From assembly GCA_946479905.1 (NCBI GenBank), contig CAMLIA010000248.1:1-5343 (forward strand): 5,343 nucleotides of DNA. The letters are read 5' to 3'. The position numbers and the translations under genes were made by a program. Position 1 is the stretch's first letter, and the number at the start of each line of letters is the position of its first letter. Under the pieces are notes generated by a model. The model ran no database searches, was not told the DNA's origin, and was given only the letters and a program-made list of their open reading frames with translations. Shown here one piece after another: positions 1 to 4,924 of this stretch. The stretch comes from an uncultured Frankiales bacterium (GTDB lineage: Bacteria > Actinomycetota > Actinomycetes > Mycobacteriales > SCTD01).

Positions 1-90
1 TGGCGGTGGCGGTGGGATTTGAACCCACGGACGGCTTGCACCGTCACACGCTTTCGAGGCGTGCTCCTTCGGCCGCTCGGACACGCCACC
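1..90 (-). tRNA. tRNA-Ser (anticodon CGA)
   Basis: Read on the minus strand, the segment folds as a complete class II tRNA. The 7-bp acceptor stem pairs GGTGGCG with CGCCACC, followed by discriminator G and an encoded CCA at positions 1-3. The anticodon stem CACGC/GCGTG closes the loop CTCGAAA, whose anticodon CGA lies at plus positions 54-56 and reads serine codon UCG. A long variable arm with a GACGG/CCGTC stem, typical of serine tRNAs, is present. The T arm is a GTGGG/CCCAC stem around TTCAAAT. The length of 90 nt including CCA matches bacterial tRNA-Ser. UCG is a common serine codon in GC-rich genomes. The gene follows tadA on the same strand but has its own -10-like box, so it is probably transcribed independently. 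Confidence 0.97.
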
Positions 91-97
91 GGCGGAG

Positions 98-103
98 ACT
101 CTA
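98..103 (-). promoter_or_regulatory. Putative -10 box for the tRNA-Ser gene
   Basis: On the minus strand the hexamer is TAGAGT, matching the actinobacterial TANNNT -10 consensus. It ends seven bases before the first base of the tRNA, so transcription would begin at or next to the mature 5' end. No convincing -35 hexamer (TTGACA-like) is visible at the usual spacing. The call rests on one short motif and its position. Confidence 0.45.
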
Positions 104-197
104 GCGGCTCGGCGGGGAGCACCGGCCCCCACCACCCTTGCCCTCCCGGTGATCCACGCCTGGCAGGGGCCGCGGATTCCCGAGAGCGCAAGCCCGG

Positions 198-653
198 TCA
201 GCGGTGGTCGGCGAAGTACGAGCGCAGCAGGGCCCCGCACTCGTCCGCGAGCACCCCGGCGACGACCTCCGGCCGGTGGTTGAGCCGCCGGTCGCGCAGC
301 ACGTCCCACAGCGAGCCCGCGGCTCCCGCCTTCGGGTCGAGCGCGCCGTAGACCACGCGCGCCACCCGGGCCAGGACGGCGGCGCCGGCGCACATGGTGC
401 AGGGCTCGAGGGTCACCACGAGCGTGCAGCCCTCCAGCCGCCACTGACCGCGCAAGGCCGCGGCAGCGCGCAGCGCCAGCACCTCGGCGTGCGCCGTCGG
501 GTCCCCGGTGCGCTCCCGGTCGTTGTGCGCCCTGGCGAGGACCGTGCCGTCGGCGTCCAGCACCAGCGCACCCACGGGCACGTCCTGGTGGGCCAGGGCG
601 AGTGCGGCCTGCTCGAGGGCGAGCCGCATGCTCGCGTCGTACCGCCCGATCAC
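198..653 (-). CDS. tadA: tRNA-specific adenosine deaminase TadA
   Basis: Converts adenosine 34 to inosine in the wobble position of tRNA-Arg(ACG) in the cytoplasm, which allows decoding of CGU, CGC and CGA. The 151-aa product has the zinc deaminase signature in full: TAHAE (His55 zinc ligand, Glu57 proton shuttle) and EPCTMCAGA (Cys85 and Cys88 zinc ligands). Asn44 matches the substrate-contacting Asn of the E. coli enzyme, and DPKAGAAGSLWDVL with LNHRPEVVAGV is typical of TadA rather than cytidine deaminases. Length is close to the family norm (E. coli about 167). The start is GTG at 653-651, whose bases overlap the TGA stop of the upstream gene as GTGA, suggesting translational coupling. 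An alternative start is the ATG for Met9 at 629-627, where similarity to other TadA proteins begins. Last gene of a three-gene operon. Confidence 0.95.
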   Translation of the reverse strand: MIGRYDASMRLALEQAALALAHQDVPVGALVLDADGTVLARAHNDRERTGDPTAHAEVLALRAAAALRGQWRLEGCTLVVTLEPCTMCAGAAVLARVARVVYGALDPKAGAAGSLWDVLRDRRLNHRPEVVAGVLADECGALLRSYFADHR

Positions 654-1156
654 CCGTCGCGCAGCGAGTCGAGCACCTCGAGGAAGCCGGCGCGCTCAGC
701 GATGCCCGTGAGGACGTCCGCGGGCAGCAGGCCCTCCTCGGCGCACAGCTCGAGCAGGACCTCCGACGGGGTGCCCAGGTCGGTCAGCAGCGCCGCGTCC
801 CCGACCGGCTCCGCCACCGGGCGGGTCCCCTCGTCCTCCTCGTCGTCGTCGAGGTCCGCCTCGTCGGTGGCCTCCTCCCACAGCATGGCCGCGACCTCGC
901 TGGCCTGGACGGCACGGCGGTCGGAGAGGAAGACCCGCGGCTCGTCGAGCTCACCGGGATCGACGCGGACGACGCCGACGTACTCGTCGTCCTCCTCGAG
1001 CAGCAGCAGCGCCGGGCCGGCCGCGTCGCCGTCCTCCTCGGCGAGGTCGCGCAGCTCCTCGGCCAGCGACTCGAGGTCCTCCACGTCGTGGAGGTCGAGC
1101 TCACGGCCGGTCCAGCCATCGGCGGTCCGCGCGAGAGCCGCGGCGAAGTAGGTCAC
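650..1156 (-). CDS. tRNA adenosine deaminase-associated protein (second copy)
   Basis: The 168-aa acidic protein resembles the actinobacterial tRNA adenosine deaminase-associated family (TIGR03941 by recollection), named for its position next to tadA; its biochemical role is unknown. An N-terminal alpha/beta-like part (about residues 1-92) contains DEPRVFLSD. A very acidic linker (about 94-110, nearly all Asp/Glu) follows, then a helical C-terminal part (about 125-166) ending AGFLEVLDSL. No signal peptide or membrane segment is seen, so it is probably cytoplasmic. The start is GTG at 1156-1154 with a strong Shine-Dalgarno six bases upstream. The stop TGA overlaps the tadA start, so the two should be produced together. 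It has the same domain order as the gene immediately upstream, suggesting an old duplication. A physical partnership with TadA is only inferred from context. Confidence 0.8.
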   Translation of the reverse strand: MTYFAAALARTADGWTGRELDLHDVEDLESLAEELRDLAEEDGDAAGPALLLLEEDDEYVGVVRVDPGELDEPRVFLSDRRAVQASEVAAMLWEEATDEADLDDDEEDEGTRPVAEPVGDAALLTDLGTPSEVLLELCAEEGLLPADVLTGIAERAGFLEVLDSLRDG

Positions 1157-1162
1157 GACAGG

Positions 1163-1169
1163 TTCCTCT
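1163..1169 (-). promoter_or_regulatory. Ribosome binding site of the 168-aa gene
   Basis: On the minus strand the sequence is AGAGGAA, complementary to the 16S 3' end, six bases before the GTG at 1156-1154. It lies within the 21-base gap after the TAA stop of the upstream gene and supports the choice of the GTG start. Confidence 0.75.
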
Positions 1170-1177
1170 GGGTCGGG

Positions 1178-1657
1178 TTAGACGAGTGCGTCGACTACCC
1201 GCTCGAAGGCATCGGCGAACCCGAGCCGGCGGGCGAGAGTCGACAGCATCTCGTCGGCGTACGCGTCGACGTCGGACAGGATGGCACCGAGCTCCATGGC
1301 GTCGAGGCCCAGGTCGTCGAACAGGTCGAGGTCGCCGGCGGGGAGGACCTCGTCCAGGTCGTCCTCGTCGGGGATGTCCAGGTCGAGCCGGTCCATCACC
1401 TGGGCCGCCAGCTCCCACTCGGTGCTGGCGGTCACATCGCTGAGCAGGAACCGGAGCTGCCCGCCCTGGTTGCGGACCACGATGAAGAAGTCGTCCGCGA
1501 CGTCGACGAGGGCGAAGCTGCCGGGGGTCTGGCCCTTCACGGCCTGCTCGACGTCCGTGAGGTCGCCGGAGACACCCGGGGGCAGCTGGCCCACCTGCCA
1601 GCCGGTGCCGTCGCTGAAGACGACCACCGCCCAGGTCTCCTCGGAGCTGTCTGCCAC
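1178..1657 (-). CDS. tRNA adenosine deaminase-associated protein (first copy)
   Basis: The 159-aa acidic protein belongs to the same type as the next gene downstream. An N-terminal region opens with ETWAVVVFSDGTGWQVGQLP, followed by FFIVVRNQGGQLRFLLSDVTAS (about 57-78), which aligns with the RVFLSD stretch of its neighbour. An Asp/Glu-rich linker (about 92-116) and a helical end LARRLGFADAFERVVDAL (141-158) follow. No catalytic motif, signal peptide or membrane helix is visible; function is unknown and the name comes from gene neighbourhood with tadA. The start is GTG at 1657-1655. An in-frame TGA 15 bases upstream excludes a longer protein. No good Shine-Dalgarno precedes it, so initiation may be leaderless or weak. 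It is the first gene of the operon with the 168-aa gene and tadA. Confidence 0.8.
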   Translation of the reverse strand: MADSSEETWAVVVFSDGTGWQVGQLPPGVSGDLTDVEQAVKGQTPGSFALVDVADDFFIVVRNQGGQLRFLLSDVTASTEWELAAQVMDRLDLDIPDEDDLDEVLPAGDLDLFDDLGLDAMELGAILSDVDAYADEMLSTLARRLGFADAFERVVDALV

Positions 1658-1755
1658 GCCGCGACGATGTCAGGTGCAGAGCCGGGTGGGAAGGGGTAGG
1701 CGGCTAGGAGTAGATGCCGAGTCCGTCCTGCGCCGATCCGCCCTGGAGGCCCCTC
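1658..1755. other. Divergent intergenic region between the tadA operon and the membrane-protein gene
   Basis: These 98 bases must hold the promoters for both the leftward deaminase operon and the rightward membrane-protein gene. No clear -35/-10 pair is seen on either strand. A G-rich stretch at 1684-1703 has runs of 3, 3, 4, 2 and 2 G on the plus strand, too irregular for a confident quadruplex. An ATG at 1714 would extend the rightward gene by 14 codons but has a poorer ribosome binding site than the ATG at 1756. Confidence 0.5.
1745..1749 (+). promoter_or_regulatory. Ribosome binding site of the repeat-tailed membrane protein
   Basis: GGAGG lies six bases before the ATG at 1756. It decides between two in-frame ATGs: the upstream one at 1714 has AGGAG only three bases away, which is too close for efficient initiation. 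Confidence 0.75.
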
Positions 1756-2541
1756 ATGTCCGAACGCAGCACCGTTGCCCACTTCCTGCACGACGCCGGG
1801 CTCGCCGCCTGGTTCGGCGGATCGCTCATGGGCGCCGTCGGCCTCAACGGTGCTGCCGCCCAGGTCGACGACCCCGCGCAGCGGGCCCGCACCGCCTCGG
1901 CGGGGTGGGCGCGCTGGACCCCGTTCAACGCCGCGGCCATCGGCGCCCACCTGCTCGGCGGGGCGCTGCTGCTGAAGGACAACAAGCAGCGGGTGAAGCG
2001 GCAGAAGGGCGTGCTGGCCAACACCAACACCAAGCTGTTCCTCACCGCCGGCGCGCTCGGCGCCACCGCGTACTCGCGCTACCTCGGCCAGAAGGTCATC
2101 ACCGCCGGCGACGTGCCCGTCGAGGGAGCCACGGAGCCGACCACGACGACACCGCCCGAGGTGGCCAAGGCTCAGCAGCAGCTGAAGGCGCTGCAGTGGG
2201 CGATCCCGGCCCTCACCGGCGCCGTGCTCGCCTCGTCGTCGCTGCACGAGGAGCAGCAGCGCCCGTCCCAGGTGCTGCGCGGCTCCGTGCGGGACGTCGG
2301 CTCGCGGGCAGCGTCGGCAGCCGCCCCGCTGGCGGCGATCGCCGGTGCTCGTGCCCTCAGCGCGGCGCACGCGGCCGGCCCGGCGCTCGAGAAGGCGCGC
2401 GACAACGCCCTGCCCGCCCTCGAGCGCGCCCGCGACGCCGCGGTGCCCGCCCTGGAGAAGGCCCGGGCCAACGCCGGTCCCGCGGTGGCCAGGGCCGCCG
2501 AGAAGGCCGCCGAGAAGGCCAAGGACGCCCTCCCCGTCTGA
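1756..2541 (+). CDS. Uncharacterised membrane protein with Ala-rich 11-residue repeat tail
   Basis: A 261-aa protein I cannot assign to a named family, although its N-terminal style is familiar from actinobacterial hypothetical membrane proteins. Four hydrophobic segments are visible: about 14-34 (GLAAWFGGSLMGAVGLNGAA), 57-73, 94-111 and 146-163. A basic loop (74-84, DNKQRVKRQK) follows the second, and an acidic, Thr/Pro-rich loop (118-135) precedes the fourth. After HEEQQRPSQ (164-172) comes an Ala-rich region, then four tandem 11-residue units (209-252) of the form PALEKARDNAL and a charged end. The tail should form a long amphipathic helix that could lie on a membrane or self-associate; that is inference. 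The start was chosen for the GGAGG six bases upstream. The gene stands alone on its strand until the 161-aa gene, which has its own promoter-like box. Confidence 0.85.
   Translation: MSERSTVAHFLHDAGLAAWFGGSLMGAVGLNGAAAQVDDPAQRARTASAGWARWTPFNAAAIGAHLLGGALLLKDNKQRVKRQKGVLANTNTKLFLTAGALGATAYSRYLGQKVITAGDVPVEGATEPTTTTPPEVAKAQQQLKALQWAIPALTGAVLASSSLHEEQQRPSQVLRGSVRDVGSRAASAAAPLAAIAGARALSAAHAAGPALEKARDNALPALERARDAAVPALEKARANAGPAVARAAEKAAEKAKDALPV
2380..2511 (+). repeat. Four tandem 33-bp units encoding 11-residue repeats
   Basis: Units start at 2380, 2413, 2446 and 2479 and encode PALEKARDNAL, PALERARDAAV, PALEKARANAG and the more diverged PAVARAAEKAA. Every unit begins with Pro-Ala and keeps small, charged and hydrophobic residues in register. 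Synonymous codons differ between units (CTC/CTG, CGC/CGG, GCG/GCC), so similarity is clearer in the protein than in the DNA, suggesting an old repeat kept for its protein shape. The 11-residue period suits a hendecad helix, as in LEA-like or apolipoprotein-like amphipathic segments. Confidence 0.85.
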
Positions 2542-2548
2542 GCGGGAC

Positions 2549-2554
2549 TAGGGT
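2549..2554 (+). promoter_or_regulatory. Putative -10 box of a leaderless promoter for the 161-aa gene
   Basis: TAGGGT fits the actinobacterial TANNNT consensus and ends eight bases before the ATG at 2563, so transcription would begin about at the start codon. No Shine-Dalgarno sits at a proper distance from that ATG. The box lies in the 21-base gap after the stop of the membrane-protein gene. A clear -35 is absent. Confidence 0.55.
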
Positions 2555-2562
2555 GCCGACCC

Positions 2563-3048
2563 ATGGGAAGCCCCCTGGGTCGGTACGCCGGTGGCGCTCA
2601 GGACGAGCGGGTCACCGTGGTGCTGCGGGACACGCCGCTGCGCATCTGGCAGCGGGCCGCGGAGCACCACGACGAGCTGATGCGCGAGATGGCGCTGCTC
2701 GCCCTGGCACCCGACCCGCCCGCGCTCCCGAAGCGGCTCACCGAGCTCGTCCACGTGCTGGGTGAGCAGTACGGCGCCGCCAGCAGCCGGCCCGACGACG
2801 CCCGGGACGAGGCGCTCGCCGCCGGGCTGGACCGGGTCGACCTCACCTACCAGGTCCCGCGCGACCTGGGAGCTGATGCGCTGCGGATGCGCGCGCTGCT
2901 CGACGAGGCGGAGGAGTACTGCCGCACCGAGCTGCTCACCCTCGCCCAGCCGCAGGTGCAGGCCGACTTCGCCCGGTGGTACATCGAGGAGTTCGTGCGG
3001 CAGACGGCCGGGGAGCCCCCGACGCCGTGGCCCGGCCCCTGGGACTAG
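2563..3048 (+). CDS. Uncharacterised 161-aa soluble protein
   Basis: Unrecognised with certainty. A predicted soluble protein with no signal peptide or membrane helix. A short beta-like start (RVTVVLRDTPLRIW, 16-29) leads into helices rich in Glu and Arg (30-48, 57-70, 103-127, 131-148). Notable stretches are HHDELMREMALLALA (35-49), RVDLTYQVPRD (91-101), EAEEYCRTELLTLA (115-128) and FARWYIEEFVRQ (136-147), then a Pro/Trp-rich end TPWPGPWD. I have a weak recollection of similar actinobacterial proteins encoded near anti-sigma/STAS regulators, but no such partner is in this window. The ATG at 2563 is supported by the TAGGGT box eight bases before it. The TAG stop lies in a CTAG palindrome that also contains the murB stop on the other strand. 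Confidence 0.8.
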   Translation: MGSPLGRYAGGAQDERVTVVLRDTPLRIWQRAAEHHDELMREMALLALAPDPPALPKRLTELVHVLGEQYGAASSRPDDARDEALAAGLDRVDLTYQVPRDLGADALRMRALLDEAEEYCRTELLTLAQPQVQADFARWYIEEFVRQTAGEPPTPWPGPWD

Positions 3049-4025
3049 AGGGACTGGCCGACGACCACCGGCTCGTTGACGAGCCGGATGCCGAACCGCT
3101 GCTCGACGCCGTCCCGGATCGCCCGCGCCGCCGCCAGCAGCTGGGCCGTGGTGCCGCCTCCCCGGTTCACCAGCGCCAGCGTGTGCTTGCCCGACAGCCC
3201 GATGGGACCGTCTCCCCAGCCCTTGCCGAAGCCGCTCTGCTCGATGAGCCAGGCCGCGCTCACCTTCACCAGTCCGGACGGGTCGGGCCAGCACGGCGCG
3301 CCCTCGGGCGCCACCTCGACGAGCGGGTTGGTGAAGAACGACCCGGCGCTGACGCTGTCCGGGTCGGCGGGGTCGAGCACCATGCCCTTGGAGCGGCGCA
3401 GCTCGAGGACGGCGTCGCGGACCTCTCGGGCGGGGGCCGGATCGCCCTGGGTCACCCCCAGCACCCTCGCCAGCTCCGCGTACCGGACGGGAGCGGGCCG
3501 GGTCCCGAGGGCGAGCTCGACCGACAGCACGACGAACCGGCCGGGGTCGGCCTTGAACCTGCTGGTCCGGTAGCCGAAGCCGCAGCCCGCGGCCGGCAGC
3601 ACCTCGATCGTGCCGCTGACGCGGTCGAGGACGCGCACGCTGACGACCGCGGCGGCGACCTCGGCACCGTAGGCACCGACGTTCTGGATGGGGGCTGCCC
3701 CCAGGGTCCCTGGGATGCCGGACATCGCCTCGAGCCCGGTGAGGCCGGCCTCCAGCGTCCGGACCACGACGTCGTCCCAGGCCACGCCCGCGTCGGCGAC
3801 GACCGTCTGCCCCTGCAGGTACCAGCCGGTCGTGCGGACCAGCGCGACGCGGTCGAGGCCCTCGTCCGGCATCACCACGTTGGACCCGCCGCCCAGCACG
3901 AAGGCGCCGTCCCGGGCCGCGGCCACGAGCTCCGCCTCGGTGTCGCAGGTGATCAGGTCCCGCACGGGGCCACCGAGCCGCAGCGTCGTCAGCTCGGACA
4001 GGTTCACGCCGCCGCCACGGTTCAC
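3045..4025 (-). CDS. murB: UDP-N-acetylmuramate dehydrogenase MurB
   Basis: FAD-dependent cytoplasmic enzyme that reduces UDP-GlcNAc-enolpyruvate with NADPH to UDP-MurNAc, the second step of peptidoglycan precursor synthesis. The 326-aa product has the FAD-binding fold near the N terminus (TTLRLGGP 13-20, VLGGGSNVV 43-51), the SGIPGTLGAAPIQNVGAYG segment (102-120), GYRTSRFK with the active-site Arg153, SAGSFFTNP with the catalytic Ser229, and the C-terminal NEPVVVG with Glu318 matching the catalytic glutamate. LIEQSGFGKG and SGKHTLALVN are also typical. The start is taken as GTG at 4025-4023, overlapping the rarD TGA as GTGA. A second GTG at 4007-4005 would give 320 aa and lies in the second half of an 18-bp duplication. 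Both starts leave the conserved core intact. The stop TAG shares CTAG with the convergent gene. Confidence 0.95.
   Translation of the reverse strand: MNRGGGVNLSELTTLRLGGPVRDLITCDTEAELVAAARDGAFVLGGGSNVVMPDEGLDRVALVRTTGWYLQGQTVVADAGVAWDDVVVRTLEAGLTGLEAMSGIPGTLGAAPIQNVGAYGAEVAAAVVSVRVLDRVSGTIEVLPAAGCGFGYRTSRFKADPGRFVVLSVELALGTRPAPVRYAELARVLGVTQGDPAPAREVRDAVLELRRSKGMVLDPADPDSVSAGSFFTNPLVEVAPEGAPCWPDPSGLVKVSAAWLIEQSGFGKGWGDGPIGLSGKHTLALVNRGGGTTAQLLAAARAIRDGVEQRFGIRLVNEPVVVGQSL
3068..3087 (+). terminator. Perfect GC-rich stem-loop just past the convergent stop codons
   Basis: CCGGCTCG at 3068-3075 pairs perfectly with CGAGCCGG at 3080-3087 around a TTGA tetraloop, 20 bases after the plus-strand stop at 3048. 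It could end transcription of the 161-aa gene, although no T-run follows, as is common in high-GC actinobacteria. It lies inside the conserved murB C-terminal codons (RLVNEP), so the pairing may partly be an accident of the protein sequence. Confidence 0.35.
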
Positions 4026-4036
4026 CCTGCCGCCAC
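4001..4036. repeat. 18-bp tandem duplication across the rarD stop and murB start
   Basis: Two abutting 18-bp copies, 4001-4018 and 4019-4036, match at 16 of 18 positions. On the minus strand they read GTGGCGGCAGGGTGAACC then GTGGCGGCGGCGTGAACC. Each copy holds a TGA in the rarD frame and a GTG in the murB frame, so both the overlapping stop and the start are doubled. Because 18 is a multiple of three, both reading frames are kept. Confidence 0.85.
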
Positions 4037-4906
4037 GAGGAGCGGCCGCCGGTGGGAGCGCACCAGGTCCGAGGTGAACAGGACCAGCGCCAGCCACACC
4101 AGGCCGAACCCGACCGCCTGCGGCAGCCCGAACGCCTCGTGCGTGACGAGCAGGCCGCACAGCAGCTGCAGGGTGGGCGCGAGGTACTGCAGCACGCCCA
4201 GGGTCGACAGCGGGATGCGGTTCGCGGCCGCTCCGAACGCCAGCAGCGGCACCGCCGTCACCACACCGGTGGAGGCGAGCAGCAGCGCGTGGCCGGGGCC
4301 GTGCGACCCGAACGTCGAGGTCCCCACGAGGGCGAGCACCGCGACGTAGCCGGCGGCGACGGGTGCCAGCACCGCTGTCTCGACCGCCAGCGAGGCCACC
4401 GCCCCCACACCCGCCTGCTTCTTCAGCAGCCCGTAGGTGCCGAACGAGAAGGCCAGCACCAGCGCGATCACCGGCGGGTGGCCCGCCTCGACCGTCAGCA
4501 CCACCACTGCGACGGCGGCGATGCCGACGGCGATCTGCTGCACCGGCCGCAGCCGCTCGCCGAGCACCACGACACCCAGCGCGACCGACACGAGCGGGTT
4601 GATGAAGTAGCCGAGCGAGGTCTCCACGACCTGCTCGCTGTTGACGCCGTAGATGTAGGTGCCCCAGTTGACGGCGAGCAGCACGGCGGCCACCGCGAGC
4701 CGCAGCACCTGGTCCCGGCGCAGACCGCGGGTGCTGGCCACCCCGACGACCAGCAGCGCACCGACCACGACGAGCGACCAGAGCACCCGGTGGGCCAGCA
4801 CCTCCAGGGCGCCGGCGGGCTCGAGCAGCGGCCAGAACAGCGGGAACAGGCCCCACAGGGCGTAGGCCGCGATCCCGTAGGCCGTGCCGGACCGCGTGGG
4901 GCTCAT
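4022..4906 (-). CDS. rarD: EamA/RarD-type drug/metabolite transporter
   Basis: A 294-aa inner-membrane protein of the 10-TMS drug/metabolite transporter superfamily, RarD subfamily. Hydrophobic segments fall at about 8-28, 37-56, 67-88, 96-116, 123-139, 145-161, 169-193, 206-229, 235-254 and 263-283. RarD hallmarks are GIAAYALWGLFPLFW (11-25), HRVLWSL (39-45), NWGTYIYGVNSEQVVETSLG (80-99), YFINPLVSVALGVVVLGERL (100-119), SFGTYGLLKK (154-163) and LGVLQYLAPTLQLL (236-249). RarD was named for chloramphenicol sensitivity in E. coli, but the natural substrate is not settled and cannot be told here. The ATG at 4906 sits six bases after a TAGCCT box, and no Shine-Dalgarno is seen, so the mRNA may be leaderless. 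It overlaps murB by four bases (GTGA) and so is probably cotranscribed with it. The last residues lie in the 18-bp duplication. Confidence 0.92.
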   Translation of the reverse strand: MSPTRSGTAYGIAAYALWGLFPLFWPLLEPAGALEVLAHRVLWSLVVVGALLVVGVASTRGLRRDQVLRLAVAAVLLAVNWGTYIYGVNSEQVVETSLGYFINPLVSVALGVVVLGERLRPVQQIAVGIAAVAVVVLTVEAGHPPVIALVLAFSFGTYGLLKKQAGVGAVASLAVETAVLAPVAAGYVAVLALVGTSTFGSHGPGHALLLASTGVVTAVPLLAFGAAANRIPLSTLGVLQYLAPTLQLLCGLLVTHEAFGLPQAVGFGLVWLALVLFTSDLVRSHRRPLLVAAG

Positions 4907-4912
4907 CCGGCC

Positions 4913-4918
4913 AGGCTA
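4913..4918 (-). promoter_or_regulatory. Putative -10 box of a leaderless rarD-murB promoter
   Basis: On the minus strand TAGCCT matches TANNNT and is followed by exactly six bases before the rarD ATG, the spacing expected if the A of ATG is the first transcribed base. The whole gap to the upstream gene is only 18 bases, and no Shine-Dalgarno is visible in it. The -35 region would lie within the end of the upstream gene. Confidence 0.5.
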
Positions 4919-4924
4919 GTCAGA

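Noticed and set aside
1..90. tRNA-Ser as an integration site for a mobile element
   Set aside because: tRNA-Ser genes often serve as attachment sites, but no integrase or direct repeat of the tRNA end is present in this window.
91..197. Intrinsic terminator between tadA and the tRNA gene
   Set aside because: The only complementary blocks (GGCCCC with GGGGCC) are separated by a long loop and there is no T-run; no convincing terminator is visible.
831..860. Simple TCC/GTC triplet repeats suggesting a microsatellite
   Set aside because: They are codons of the Asp/Glu-rich linker of the 168-aa protein and are irregular.
204..1699. Long plus-strand open frames opposite the deaminase operon
   Set aside because: They are antisense shadows of three well-supported minus-strand genes in high-GC DNA; the translations are Arg/Ser/Gly-rich without domain character.
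1684..1703. G-quadruplex in the divergent intergenic region
   Set aside because: G-runs of 3, 3, 4, 2 and 2 give at most a two-layer structure; common by chance in this GC-rich sequence.
1537..2370. Minus-strand open frame of 277 codons across the divergent region
   Set aside because: It overlaps the start of the 159-aa gene in another frame and runs antisense to the membrane-protein gene; its composition is Gly/Arg-rich and it lacks a ribosome binding site.
4026..4856. Extension of murB upstream to a 603-codon protein (fusion)
   Set aside because: The extra residues are an out-of-frame reading of rarD and are Ala/Arg/Gly-rich; the MurB domain begins normally after the GTG at 4025.
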